NCBI GenBank assembly: GCA_013426805.1
Contig: JACDZG010000001.1
Span: forward strand, 62,001 to 126,000
DNA: 64,000 nucleotides
Direction of reading: 5' to 3'
Origin: Chromatiaceae bacterium
GTDB lineage: Bacteria > Pseudomonadota > Gammaproteobacteria > Chromatiales > Chromatiaceae
This document shows, piece after piece, positions 27,367 through 36,545 of this stretch. The notes below the pieces were generated by a model that saw nothing but the letters and a program-made list of their open reading frames with translations, was not told the origin of the DNA and searched no databases. How positions within the stretch are numbered: position 1 is the stretch's first letter; every line of letters begins with the position of its first letter. The position numbers and the translations under genes were made by a program.

Positions 27367-27471
27367 AGCCTTCGGACGTGATAACCGGACGTAGGGGTGG
27401 GTTTCAAACCCGCCCCTACACGAAGGTCTGTCTGGATATCAGGTGCGAACGCTATATCACGTCCGACGGCT
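27367..27471. repeat. palindromic element, family B, copy 1
   Basis: The outer ends AGCCTTCGGACGTGAT and ATCACGTCCGACGGCT are near-exact inverted repeats 105 bp apart. The centre is the palindrome GGTTTCAAACC extended by GTAGGGG(T/C)G and CGCCCCTAC. Other copies are at 50102-50183 and 59658-59742. The right end supplies the last codons and stop of the adjoining PEP-CTERM fragment. Confidence 0.8.
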
Positions 27472-28540
27472 GCTCTGCCGATGCCCGGCGCCGACGCGCC
27501 AGGCCCAACCCACCGAGGCCGAGCAAGAGCAGCGTGCCGGGCGCGGGGATGGACTCCAAACGGATGTCGTTGCCGACCGCTCCGCCATCGGCGTTGGCAG
27601 CGTAGCGAATCGCGAACAGGTAGCCGCCGCCCGCGAAGCCGGCCATCATCCGGTCGCCCTGCGCGAAGCGGCCCACGATGGCATCGGTGCCGTCGTTCAG
27701 CAGAATGTCGAGCCACTGTCCGGAGGTGGACGCGGACAGCAGCGAGAGGACCAGATCGGCCAGATCGAGCGTGACCCCACCGCTGGTCCGCACCAGGTCG
27801 TGAGTGCCCTGGACCGGATCGAGCGCAATGGCGAGCACCGCGGACGACGCCAGGGTCAGGTCGCCGACGCTCAGGTCGCCGATGCTGCTCCCCGGCGAGA
27901 GGGTGCCGCCGTCCTCGACCGTCACTGACCCCGCGACCGCTCCGTTGCCGGCGAGCGTACCTCCCGCATGCACCGCGACCGCGCCGGTGCCGGTCGCCGA
28001 GCCCGTCGCGTTGTCCGCGCTCAAGGTGCCGCCGTCGATGCGGGTGATGCCCGCATAGTCGCTCGCCCCGGAGAGCCTGACGGTACCGCTCGCGACGGTT
28101 ACTTGGGCGAAATCGGAGATGGCGCCGGCGTAGGAGAAGGTCTGGCCGGCGCCCGGGGCGAGGTCCAGCATATTGCTGCCGGTACCCCCGGAGATATCGC
28201 CTTGGACACCGGCCGACCCGCCCGCGATCCGCAGCCTGTCATCACCGCCCCCCAGGTCCATCGCCGGCCCGCTGTCGCCGATGACGGAACCCGAATTGAC
28301 GACGAGGTCGGCCCCGTCGCCGGTTTGAATGGCCACGGTTGCGCCGCGGATGGTGCCGGTATTGACAAGGCCCTGCGCAACGGCAAACCCCGCGACGCAG
28401 ACGCCGCAGTCGGCGCCGAGGATCGAGCCCGAATTGATGATCTTCCCCCCGAGCACCGGGGCATCGGGAAACCAGGTCGCAGTTTCGATCGCGATCCCGG
28501 GTCCGGTGTCGCTCGCGACGCTTTCGCTATTCCAGAGTAA
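27452..28540 (-). pseudogene. PEP-CTERM autotransporter-repeat-like protein, N terminus missing
   Basis: The frame encodes beta-roll-like repeats (SGSILGADCGVC, GTIRGATVAIQTGDGADLVVNSG, GGGDDRLRIAGG). A passenger-like repeat region follows (GGTLSADNATGS, GGTLAGNGAVAGSVTVEDGGTLSPG), then a C-terminal sorting signal: IPAPGTLLLLGLGGLGLARRRRAS. That is the PEP motif, hydrophobic helix and Arg cluster recognised by exosortase systems. No signal peptide exists. Upstream the frame runs into a GMC-oxidoreductase fragment, so the 5' part of the gene has been lost; the only start-like codon is GTG at 28456. The stop codon lies in a family B palindrome, so both ends look altered. Confidence 0.7.
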
Positions 28541-28880
28541 TCCGGCTGTCGGGGTCCGGCACCTGCTCGCAGTGATTGTAGACCACGAGGTTGCGACGTC
28601 GCGCGCGCGTCGCGGCGCGGACCCGGAAGTAAAGTCGGTACAGATCGTAGGGCAGCAACTCGCGCGGGGTCAGATGGTAAATCAGATCGTGAATGCGCGG
28701 GCGCAATGACGGAGCGAGGCGCCGCCCGGCATAGCCGCGGCGCAAGAGACATTTCATGACGTGAAGCGTCGCGTCATAGCCCTGCTCCACGACCGGCGGA
28801 CGCGCCACTTCGAAGTGGAGATAGCCGTTCATGCAGCGCAGCCGATGCACGAAGGGCTCGCGGACCGGGTGACCGACCGA
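28527..28880 (-). pseudogene. GMC-oxidoreductase-like internal fragment
   Basis: A minus-strand frame (open from 29120) carries FVHRLRCMNGYLHFEVARPP, then HDLIYHLTPRELLPYDLYRLYF and NHCEQVPDPDSRITLE. The phrase NHxEQxPxPDSRITL is characteristic of the region before the C-terminal domain of GMC flavin oxidoreductases. The FAD-binding N terminus and the catalytic His region are absent. The reading stops exactly where the PEP-CTERM fragment begins. The part upstream of about 28880 is not recognisable. The family call rests mainly on one motif, so confidence is moderate. Confidence 0.5.
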
Positions 28881-29164
28881 CTCCAGCGCGCTCAATTCCT
28901 GGGTATCCTGATGCGGCGCGGCGTACCCGCTTTCGACTTCACCACGCAACAAGGCGCCGCCTCCAATATTGTGAAACCCATCACACTTGGTCGCCGGAGA
29001 ATCTGATGAGTGTCGGGTCAGAGCGCTGGAGCCTGAGCAAGGGCCGGTGTACTCTCTCCCCAGCGGTGGGTCGCGGTTATGCCGGACGGCTGGCATCCCA
29101 GGGCGCCACATCGGGTGCATGGCGATTGCCGGAAATCATCTGAACTCATGCGAGCACTGATCCA

Positions 29165-31183
29165 ATGAGGTCTTCTCTTCACAGGCTGTTGCCGGTCGCG
29201 GCGGCGCTGGCCGTGCTCTGCGGATCCGCCGTGACGGCGGCCCCGGCAGCAACCGCCGACCGGACCGCCCTGTCGATTGCGGATAAGCCAGGCCTCTATC
29301 AGCGGGTGCTGACGCGACCCGACGCGCGACTGCTCAGGCTGCCAGGGGGCGCGGCCGCGCCCGGTCCGGTGCTGCCGGCCTTATCGGTGCTCTATGTCTT
29401 TGACCGGCGCGCCGTCCAGGGGAAGGACTGGATCGAAGTCGGCGCCGCGGCGGACGCGGCTCAGGGCTGGATCGCGGCGGCCCAGGCGATCGACTGGCGC
29501 CAAACCCTGACGCTGGCCTTCACGCGCACGTCCAATCGTGACCCGGCGCTGTTCTTTCGCGATCATGACCGGCTCACGCACCTGCTGGAGGCCGAGGACC
29601 TGGTGCCGCAAGTCGACCGCCTGCGCGCCGCGGTCAAGACCGAACGCTTCCCGGCGGATTTTCCGGTGATTGCCAAAGAGCCGGATACCTACATCGACCC
29701 CAACGAGCAGTTCTATCTGCTGCCGATCCTCGCCTTCGAGCCGGTGTACCTGCAGAGCGGCCATGAGACCATGCTGCTCAAGGTCGCTGCGGTCACCCTT
29801 CAGGCGGGGGAGCAGGACCTGCTGGGCACGGACACCGCCGCGCGGCCAACGCCCAATCCGGCTACGCCCCCCGCGTCGCGTCCCGCGGGCTATCGCGCCG
29901 CAGTGGTCTTCGTGATCGACAGCACCACCAGCATGGGTCCGTACATCGACCGCACGCGCACCGCGGTCCGCCGCATTTATGACAAACTGCGGGGCTCGAC
30001 GCTGGGCCAACGACTGAGCTTCGGCCTGATCGCCTTCCGGGACAACGTCGAGGCGGCCCCCGGACTCGAATATGTCAGCCGGGTCGCGGCAACGCTGGAG
30101 GACGGACGCGACCCGGCGACCTTTCAGGCCAAGGTGGCCGGCGTCAAGGAGGCGACCGTCTCCAGCAAGGGCTTCAACGAGGACGCCTACGCCGGCATCC
30201 AGGACGCCCTGGAGCGCATCGACTGGAGCGGCTTCGACGCCCGCTATATCGTGCTGATCACCGACGCGGGCGCGCGCGATGCCAATGATCCGCTGGGCCG
30301 CACCGGACTGTCCGCTGAGCGCCTGCGCCTGCTCGCCCAGGAAAAGGATCAGTCCGGGGGCGGCGGCAAAATCGCCATCGCCGTGCTGCACCTGCTCACC
30401 CGCGAGGGCCGGCAGACCCACGAGGGCGCGACCCGGCAATATCGGGAACTCAGCCGCTGGGGGGACGCCGGGGATCTCTATTTCCCGGTCGAAGGCGGCG
30501 CGGTCGAGGCGTTCGGCACCCAGGTGGACACCCTCGCCGACGCCCTGCTGCGGCAACTCGAGAGCGCGTCATCCGGACGCCTGATCGAGGTACCGGAGGG
30601 ACCAACAGTCGATCCGCTGGAGCGCAAGGCCGCGCTGGTCGGGCGCGCCATGCAACTGGCCTATCTGGGCCGGGAGACCGGCAGCCGGGCGCCGCGGCTG
30701 ATCGAGGCCTGGGTGACCGATCGGGACCTGATCGACCCGACCCAGAAGACGCTGGAAGTGCGGGTGATGCTCACCAAGAATCAATTGAGCAACCTCCAGG
30801 AGACGCTGGCAGCCATTCTTGCCGCCGGCCAGCGCACCTACATGAACGCCAAGGATTTCTTCGACCAGCTTCGCGGCGCGGCGGCGGCGCTGGCGCGCGA
30901 CCCCGACAAGGTCAATCAGGTCCAGGTGAAACGGCTCGCGGATGTCGGTCTGGTGGGGGCCTGGTTGGACGGGCTGCCCTACACCAGTCAGATCATGAAT
31001 CTGACCCCGGAGCGCTGGCTCGCCCGCTCCTACGCGGAACAGCAAGAAGTGCTGGACGTGATCGAGGAAAAGATCATGCTCTACCGCAAGGTCCACGACG
31101 AGACCGACCGCTGGATCAACCTGGCTCCCGCGGCCCCGCCGGGCGAAGCGGTCACCACGCTGCCGCTGGACAGTCTGCCCTGA
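29165..31183 (+). CDS. exported VWA-domain protein, PpkA periplasmic-domain-like, no kinase
   Basis: The protein has 672 residues. An N-terminal signal peptide or anchor (LHRLLPVAAALAVLCGSAVTAAPA) is followed by an SH3-like segment (KPGLYQRVLTRPDARLLRLPGG, FDRRAVQGKDWIEVG). A VWA domain begins AAVVFVIDSTTSMGPYIDRT, with a MIDAS of D252-x-T-x-S form, and continues FGLIAFRDNV and YIVLITDAGARD. The C-terminal 200 residues are helical. This arrangement resembles the part of the type VI secretion kinase PpkA that lies outside the membrane, but the Ser/Thr kinase domain is absent. Its stop overlaps the start of the ABC ATPase gene, and the order of the next genes matches tagT-tagS-tagR-tagQ. It probably senses or relays an envelope signal; the ligand is unknown. 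Confidence 0.8.
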   Translation: MRSSLHRLLPVAAALAVLCGSAVTAAPAATADRTALSIADKPGLYQRVLTRPDARLLRLPGGAAAPGPVLPALSVLYVFDRRAVQGKDWIEVGAAADAAQGWIAAAQAIDWRQTLTLAFTRTSNRDPALFFRDHDRLTHLLEAEDLVPQVDRLRAAVKTERFPADFPVIAKEPDTYIDPNEQFYLLPILAFEPVYLQSGHETMLLKVAAVTLQAGEQDLLGTDTAARPTPNPATPPASRPAGYRAAVVFVIDSTTSMGPYIDRTRTAVRRIYDKLRGSTLGQRLSFGLIAFRDNVEAAPGLEYVSRVAATLEDGRDPATFQAKVAGVKEATVSSKGFNEDAYAGIQDALERIDWSGFDARYIVLITDAGARDANDPLGRTGLSAERLRLLAQEKDQSGGGGKIAIAVLHLLTREGRQTHEGATRQYRELSRWGDAGDLYFPVEGGAVEAFGTQVDTLADALLRQLESASSGRLIEVPEGPTVDPLERKAALVGRAMQLAYLGRETGSRAPRLIEAWVTDRDLIDPTQKTLEVRVMLTKNQLSNLQETLAAILAAGQRTYMNAKDFFDQLRGAAAALARDPDKVNQVQVKRLADVGLVGAWLDGLPYTSQIMNLTPERWLARSYAEQQEVLDVIEEKIMLYRKVHDETDRWINLAPAAPPGEAVTTLPLDSLP

Positions 31184-31911
31184 TGGCGCCCTCCCCGCCC
31201 GTCTACCTGTGTCAGGGGCTGACCAAGTGCCGCGCTGGCGGCGGAACCGCCTTTGAACTGCGGGTGCCCGAGTTGCGCATCGCGCCCGGCGAAGTCGTGG
31301 TATTGCGAGGGGCGAGCGGAAGCGGCAAGAGCACCCTGCTCGACCTGTTGGCGCTGGCCCTGCGCCCGGATCAGGCCGGCACCTTCAGCTTTCACCCGGA
31401 ACATCGCACTGCGGCCGATCTGTGGCGGCTGTGGCAGCGCGACGATCTGGACGGACTCGGCCAGTTGCGCGGGACCCATATCGGCTATGTGCTGCAAACC
31501 GGCGGGCTCTTGTCCTTCCTCACGGCACGGGAAAACATCGCCCTCTCCTGCCGCCTGCTGGGACGTGATCCCGGTGGATTGATCGAACGGTTGGCGGAGC
31601 GCCTGAACATCAGCGCGCAGCTCGATAAGCGCCCAGGCCAACTCTCGGTGGGCGAACGCCAGCGGGTGGCCATTGCCCGCGCGCTGGCCCACCGGCCGGG
31701 GGTGGTGCTGGCGGACGAGCCGACCGCCTCGGTCGACCCGCTCAACGCGGCGCGCATCCTGGATCTGTTCTTGGATCTGGTGCGCCAGTCGGGCGCCTGC
31801 GCGGTGATCGCCAGCCATGATTGGCGGCCGGAGCGGCTGCCGGGGGTGCGGGTGCTGGAGCACCGCATCGAGCGTGATGGGGACCTGACCCGCTCCTTGT
31901 TCTGGGGCTGA
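31183..31911 (+). CDS. ABC transporter ATP-binding protein (TagT/LolD-like)
   Basis: The 242-residue ATPase has Walker A GASGSGKST (43-51), Q-loop LQTGGLLSFL, signature LSVGE (154-158), Walker B VVLADEPTA (D178, E179) and switch His in VIASHDW. The start overlaps the preceding stop by one base, so translation is probably coupled. Sequence and context place it with MacB/LolD-type ATPases, which do mechanical work with FtsX-like permeases rather than pump small solutes. In the type VI threonine-phosphorylation pathway the equivalent is TagT. Confidence 0.9.
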   Translation: MAPSPPVYLCQGLTKCRAGGGTAFELRVPELRIAPGEVVVLRGASGSGKSTLLDLLALALRPDQAGTFSFHPEHRTAADLWRLWQRDDLDGLGQLRGTHIGYVLQTGGLLSFLTARENIALSCRLLGRDPGGLIERLAERLNISAQLDKRPGQLSVGERQRVAIARALAHRPGVVLADEPTASVDPLNAARILDLFLDLVRQSGACAVIASHDWRPERLPGVRVLEHRIERDGDLTRSLFWG

Positions 31912-31961
31912 CAATCAGAGAGGTTTGACCGTACATGAATCCTGTTCCGGTTTGAATCGCG

Positions 31962-33209
31962 ATGCGCGCCACACCCGAGATCTTGCGACTGGCCTATCGG
32001 GATTTCGCCCACGAGCAGCGGATCTCGTTGTGCTTCGTGCTGGCATTGATGGCGGTCCTGGCCCCGCTGCTGATCCTGTTCGGACTCAAGTTCGGTCTGG
32101 TCGACACCCTGGCCCAGCGCCTGGTCGAGTCGCCGGTCAATCGGGAGATCCAGCCGCTGGGGAGTCGCGACTATGACCAGGCCTGGTTCGACCGCATCGG
32201 CGCCCGCCCCGATGTCGCCTTTCTGATCCCCAACACCAGGCGCATCGCCGCCAGCCTGACCCGCCTGCTGAACACCGCCAACGGACAGGACCTGCGCGTG
32301 GTCTCCATGATTCCTACCGGGGCGGGCGAACCCCTGCTCACATCCGGACGCTCAGCGGCGCCGGCCGATGCGGCTGGCCCGGCGGTGCCGACCGGCCTGA
32401 CGGAACTGGTGCTCTCGGCCGCCGCCGCGCGCAAACTGGGCGCGGCGGCGGGCGACCGACTGGTCGCGCGGGTCGACCGCCGCCGCGACGAGCGGGATGA
32501 AAATGCCGTGTGGGAGGTGACGGTGACCGGCGTCCTGCCCGATGCGGCCATGGCCGAGGAGGCGGCCTTGGTTCCGCTGCCCCTGCTGGTGGCGACCGAG
32601 GACTATCGGGATGGCCTGGCCGTCCCGGCGCTGGGCTGGGAGGGCGCACCGGTCCGCGGCGGGCCACGCGAGTTTGCGCGCTTTCGCCTCTACGCGGTGA
32701 GTATCTACGCGGTGGCCGGACTCGCCGCCGACCTGGCCGCGGACGGTGTGGAGGTCCGCACTCAGGTTACCGAGATCGCCGGCATGCAGGCGCTGGACCG
32801 CAATCTCAGCCGCGTCTTCTGGCTGATCGCCATGATCGGCACCCTGGGGTTCCTCGCCTCGCTGGCGGCCAATCTGCTGGCCAACGTGGAGCGCAAACGC
32901 CGCGAGCTGGCAGTGGTGCGGCTGATCGGGTTTCCGACCAGGAGCCTGATCCTGTTCCCGGTGGCCCAGGCGGTGCTGGTCGCCCTGCTGGGGGCGGCGG
33001 CCGCGCTGGCGGTTTACCTGCCGGTGGCCACGGCCTTGAACACCTGGTTCGCCGACAGCCTCCAGAACGATGAGTCGATCTGCCGATTGCTGCCGACGCA
33101 TCTCCTGATCGCGCTCGCGGCAACCCTGCTCGGGGCCGCCGGCTCAGCCGCCTGGGCCGGCTGGCGCGCGGCACGCATCGAGCCGGCCGAAGGGTTGCGC
33201 GATGTATGA
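31962..33209 (+). CDS. FtsX-like ABC permease (TagS/LolE-like)
   Basis: The 415-residue protein has an N-terminal membrane helix (SLCFVLALMAVLAPLLILFGL), a large extracytoplasmic domain (about 45-270), and three C-terminal helices (VFWLIAMIGTLGFLASLAANLLA; LILFPVAQAVLVALLGAAAALAVYL; LLIALAATLLGAAGSAAWAGW). Between the first two lies ERKRRELAVVRLIGF, the usual FtsX/MacB coupling segment. The ribosome-binding site is weak. It should form a dimer with the upstream ATPase in the inner membrane. In the Tag pathway TagS plays this part. Confidence 0.87.
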   Translation: MRATPEILRLAYRDFAHEQRISLCFVLALMAVLAPLLILFGLKFGLVDTLAQRLVESPVNREIQPLGSRDYDQAWFDRIGARPDVAFLIPNTRRIAASLTRLLNTANGQDLRVVSMIPTGAGEPLLTSGRSAAPADAAGPAVPTGLTELVLSAAAARKLGAAAGDRLVARVDRRRDERDENAVWEVTVTGVLPDAAMAEEAALVPLPLLVATEDYRDGLAVPALGWEGAPVRGGPREFARFRLYAVSIYAVAGLAADLAADGVEVRTQVTEIAGMQALDRNLSRVFWLIAMIGTLGFLASLAANLLANVERKRRELAVVRLIGFPTRSLILFPVAQAVLVALLGAAAALAVYLPVATALNTWFADSLQNDESICRLLPTHLLIALAATLLGAAGSAAWAGWRAARIEPAEGLRDV

Positions 33210-33262
33210 TCAACGCGATGATCACGCCACACCCTGAATTCGGGACGAGGAGTTGTCCGCAC

Positions 33263-34939
33263 ATGAACGCGAAAGTGTTTCTCCTGGGCGCGACCGCGGC
33301 CTGCTGCCTGATGATGGGTCCGGCCGGTGCCGACCCGGCCCCGGCCGCGCCGGCCATCACCTGGCCTGAGAAACTCTATAACCCGACGCCCGCTGCGGGG
33401 GATTTGATCCTGCCTCTGGCCTGCGGCGGCGCCATGACCTTTCGGCCGGTGGAGATTCCGGGTGGGAACCTGCTCGATGACCGCCAGGTGGAACTCGGCC
33501 AGACCGACGCTGCGCGCGGCTACAAGGAGGGCCGGCGGCTCAGTCACCTGGCCGGCGCCTTCAGTATGGGCACGGCGGCCGCGCGCCGCTACTACATCGC
33601 CAAATACGAGACCACTCGCGACCAATACGCCGCACTCACCGCCGACACCTGTCCCCAACCGACGATGCGCGGGCGCCTGCCGATGACCGACGTGAGTTGG
33701 TTCGAGGCGGTGGATTTCACCCGCCGCTATACCGAATGGCTGCTCACCAAGGCCCCTGCGGCCCTGCCGCGGGAAGAGCAGGAACCCGGGTTCCTGCGCC
33801 TGCCGACCGAGGAGGAATGGGAGTTCGCCACGCGCGGCGGCCTCGCGGTGGATGACACGGACTTTCTGGCGACCGTCTTCCCCATGCCGGACGGCGATCT
33901 GGCGCGCTATGCCTGGCACGAGAGCACCGGTTCCGCCGCCGGTGAACTGCACCCGGTGGGACTGCTCAAACCCAACCCGCTGGGGTTGTATGATGTGCTC
34001 GGCAACGCGGCCGAAATGACCCTGGCGCCCTTCCACCTGGACCGCCGCGGCCGTCCCCATGGTCAGCCCGGCGGTTTCGTCAGCCGCGGCGGTGATGTGT
34101 TCACACCCGCGAGCCAGATCGGCAGCGCCGTGCGCCAGGAGCACAACTATTTCAATGCCACCACCGGCCGCGCCAAGGCACTCGACAGTCTGGGCTTCCG
34201 ACCGGTGGTCACGGCCCCGGTCATCGTCTCGGCGGCACGCCTGGATGCCATCAAGGAGTCCTGGTCCGGGTTACCGAGTCTTACCGGCGACGTACGCGCC
34301 GACTCGGATAAAGCCCTGGCCGAGTTGCAGGAGGTCGCGCGCCAATCGCAGGACGAGGCGCTGCGGACCCGGCTGGAACTGATTCAGCGCAACGTCGAAC
34401 AGGCGCACGCGGGGCTCAATGAGGCCCGCGCGCGCACGGTGCGCGCCCTACTGCGGATGGGCGCCTTCATGGGCAAGCGGGTGGTGACCGACGGCAAACG
34501 CGCCGAGGTGCTGCAGGGTCTGATGGGGCTGGCACAGAGCAACTTCGACACCTTCGCCGAGCAGGCCCAGGGGTCGCGCAATGGCGCCAAACTGATCGCG
34601 GAAGCGCGCGACGCGCTGGCCGAGAAGATGACCAAGTGGCAGGGGATGCTCGCCGAGATCGAGCAAGGCATGGCCAGCAGCCTGTCCTATTATGGGGACA
34701 TGGTCGTGAACGTGGGGCGGGACTATGGGGCGGCCGAGGTCGGCGCGGAACTCAAGGTGGTCGATGAAGAGCTCAAAACCAAGGACAATGCCTATTTGAT
34801 CCCCTATGCCGACCTGTTCGCCCGCCACCTGGACGCCTATCGTCAGGCCGGGGCCGCGGATAAGGCGACGTGGCAGCAGGACCTGCTAACAATCGAACCC
34901 ACGGTACCGGCGGGCGGATCGGCAGGAACACAACCATGA
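33263..34939 (+). CDS. exported SUMF1/FGE-sulfatase-domain protein (TagR-like)
   Basis: The protein has 558 residues from ATG 33263, behind GAGGAG; the longer frame from 33206 would hide the signal peptide KVFLLGATAACCLMMGPAGA. The FGE-sulfatase fold is visible from about 70 to 310: FSMGTAAARRYYIAKYETTRDQYAAL, PMTDVSWFEAVDFTRRYTEWL, RLPTEEEWEFATRGG, NPLGLYDVLGNAAEMT and SRGGDVF. The catalytic Cys pair of true formylglycine-generating enzymes is not evident, so it is likely a binding protein. A long helical, coiled-coil-prone tail (about 340-540) follows. In the Tag pathway TagR is a periplasmic SUMF1 protein acting upstream of PpkA. Confidence 0.87.
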   Translation: MNAKVFLLGATAACCLMMGPAGADPAPAAPAITWPEKLYNPTPAAGDLILPLACGGAMTFRPVEIPGGNLLDDRQVELGQTDAARGYKEGRRLSHLAGAFSMGTAAARRYYIAKYETTRDQYAALTADTCPQPTMRGRLPMTDVSWFEAVDFTRRYTEWLLTKAPAALPREEQEPGFLRLPTEEEWEFATRGGLAVDDTDFLATVFPMPDGDLARYAWHESTGSAAGELHPVGLLKPNPLGLYDVLGNAAEMTLAPFHLDRRGRPHGQPGGFVSRGGDVFTPASQIGSAVRQEHNYFNATTGRAKALDSLGFRPVVTAPVIVSAARLDAIKESWSGLPSLTGDVRADSDKALAELQEVARQSQDEALRTRLELIQRNVEQAHAGLNEARARTVRALLRMGAFMGKRVVTDGKRAEVLQGLMGLAQSNFDTFAEQAQGSRNGAKLIAEARDALAEKMTKWQGMLAEIEQGMASSLSYYGDMVVNVGRDYGAAEVGAELKVVDEELKTKDNAYLIPYADLFARHLDAYRQAGAADKATWQQDLLTIEPTVPAGGSAGTQP

Positions 34940-35706
34940 TGATCCCATCACGCGGACGCGGCACCCTCCCGGCGGCAACCACCCTGCTGCTCATCGCCTG
35001 CACCGCCGGCCTGGAAACCCAGACCGAGCGCCCCCCGGCCGAGGTTGGGGGACGCTTCTCGATCGGGGGATTCTCATTCGGCGGCAAGCCCGACACCTTC
35101 GGTTACGAGGGTACACTGAGCCCTGAAGAAGCGGCCCTGCGCGAACAGGCGCGGAAGTTCGACCGGACCGTCTGGCAAGGGGTGCTGATCGGCGCGGTGG
35201 TCGGCACCGCAATCGGCGTCGCGGCCGGCGGCGACACCGAAGACGCCGTGGGCGGCGCCATCATCGGCGCCAGCGTCGGGGCCATCGCCGGGATCTATGT
35301 CGCCCGGATGCAGGAACGCTATGCCAACAAGGAAGACCAACTCGATGCCATGATCACGGACGTGCGCAACGCCAATCGCGAAACCGAAACCCTGATCGCC
35401 GATGTGACGACCGTCATCGCAGAAGACCGGCGCCGGTTATCCGCCGTCCGGCAGCGGGTCGCCCAGGGTCAGGCCAGCGCCAAAGCGTTGGAGCAAGAGC
35501 GCGGCCGGGTCTGGGGCAATCGCCGGGTGGTGGAAAAGGCCGCGGTGGGCGGACAGGACCAGTACCGGATGTTCGAGAGCGCCATCCAGCGGTTTCAGAA
35601 GAACAACCCCGGGGTCAAGACCTCCGGTTTCGAGCAGGCACTCAAGAGCTATCAGAGCAATCTCGCGACCCTCGATCGCCTGGCAGCGGGCATGGCGAAG
35701 GCTTGA
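34936..35706 (+). CDS. glycine-zipper lipoprotein with coiled coil (TagQ position)
   Basis: ATG 34936 overlaps the tagR-like stop; a second ATG at 34939 is equally possible. A lipoprotein signal ends LLLIACTAG. A double glycine zipper follows (VLIGAVVGTAIGVAAGG and VGGAIIGASVGAIAGIYVA), then a long helical coiled-coil region (KEDQLDAMITDVRNANRETE, VIAEDRRRLSAVRQRV). Glycine zippers of this kind insert in or span membranes. Its position, last after a tagR-like gene, corresponds to the outer-membrane lipoprotein TagQ, but sequence similarity to TagQ cannot be judged here. A clear paralogue is encoded at 44283-45050. Confidence 0.8.
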   Translation: MMIPSRGRGTLPAATTLLLIACTAGLETQTERPPAEVGGRFSIGGFSFGGKPDTFGYEGTLSPEEAALREQARKFDRTVWQGVLIGAVVGTAIGVAAGGDTEDAVGGAIIGASVGAIAGIYVARMQERYANKEDQLDAMITDVRNANRETETLIADVTTVIAEDRRRLSAVRQRVAQGQASAKALEQERGRVWGNRRVVEKAAVGGQDQYRMFESAIQRFQKNNPGVKTSGFEQALKSYQSNLATLDRLAAGMAKA

Positions 35707-35716
35707 CAAGAACACT

Positions 35717-35785
35717 GGAGGTCGAGGCTTTAGCCGGTCGACATCGCGTCTGCGCGGCCCTCGTCCGGCTAGAGCCTCGACCTCC
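35717..35785. repeat. inverted repeat, hairpin family A variant
   Basis: Arms 35717-35737 (GGAGGTCGAGGCTTTAGCCGG) in part and 35765-35785 pair with one mismatch around a 27-bp loop. The layout and the GGCTT(T/C)AGCC core resemble the hairpins at 6899-6957 and 57219-57279. It directly follows the lipoprotein gene and could act as a terminator. Confidence 0.7.
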
Positions 35786-35850
35786 GGTGCGCGACGCCCT
35801 GGTACCGGCCGGGACGATGATCACGGCCGTGTTCCGGCCACGAGATCAAT

Positions 35851-35878
35851 TAGGCTGCGGTGAGGCACGAACCGCATC
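35851..35878. repeat. palindromic element, family C, short copy
   Basis: TAGGCTGCGGTGAGG followed by ACCGCATC matches the hairpins at 19298-19321 and 36515-36543, with one change in the left arm. Confidence 0.55.
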
Positions 35879-35879
35879 G

Positions 35880-36480
35880 TTCGCGGCCGGACTGACGGCG
35901 CCCGGCGACGCGGCGGCGACCCCTGCCGCTACCCTGCGCGCGCAGGTGGCCACCGCCGGCTGGCTGACCGTGCGGGTGGAACTGCGCGCGCCGGTGGCGG
36001 TCGCGGCGACGGATGACCTGGAGCAGACAGTGCAAGACCTGCTGTTCGCCTTGCCGGCCGGGTCCTATGACGCGGTCGAGCGCGCCGCGGGTTCGGCCAG
36101 CCTGACGCTGCGGGTCGATGCCGCCGGGTTGGATGCGCTGCTGGGCTCGCCTTGGGCGGTGAGCGTTGCCGCGGCCGACACTCCGGAGATGCAGCGGCTG
36201 GGTGCTGGCGCTAATCACCGCCTGGCCCTCCAGACCGACGGCAGCCTCTGGGCCTGGGGGGACAACAGTTACGGCAAGCTCGGCGACGGCACCATGACGG
36301 GCTACCGGGTCTTTGCCCAGCCTATCGCGGACTTCGCGGTCACCGCCATCGACCTGACGCCCAACCGCCCCGCCGCCGGCGGGACCTTCAGCGCCGCCGT
36401 GACGGTGAAGAACCGGGGCACCGCGCCCGGCGACGCCGTCACCCGACATCCCGGCGCGGAACCTCGGGTTACCGCCGCGC
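35880..36480 (+). pseudogene. RCC1-repeat / CARDB-like protein remnant
   Basis: Within an open frame there is one RCC1-type unit (MQRLGAGANHRLALQTDGSL, then WAWGDNSYGKLGDGT). It is followed by the beginning of a CARDB-like Ig fold (VTAIDLTPNRPAAGGTFSAAVTV, KNRGTAPGDAV). Before it is a segment (TLRAQVATAGWLTVRVELRAP) without a recognised domain. RCC1 proteins need seven such repeats, and no signal peptide or plausible start remains. Palindromic elements bound the piece on both sides, so it is a remnant of a larger secreted protein. Confidence 0.55.
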
Positions 36481-36514
36481 TCACCCGCTCGGCTCGAACG
36501 ACGCGCCCAGTCCC

Positions 36515-36543
36515 GTAGGATGCGGTGAGGAACGAACCGCATC
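36515..36543. repeat. palindromic element, family C, short copy
   Basis: GATGCGGT (36519-36526) and ACCGCATC (36536-36543) form an 8-bp hairpin behind GTAG, as in the 84-bp copy at 19292-19375. It sits at the broken end of a Uma2 gene remnant. Confidence 0.65.
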
Positions 36544-36545
36544 GC

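Noticed and set aside
29165-35706. The five-gene set as part of a complete type VI secretion locus
   Set aside because: No tssA-M, clpV, hcp or vgrG gene is present anywhere in the window.
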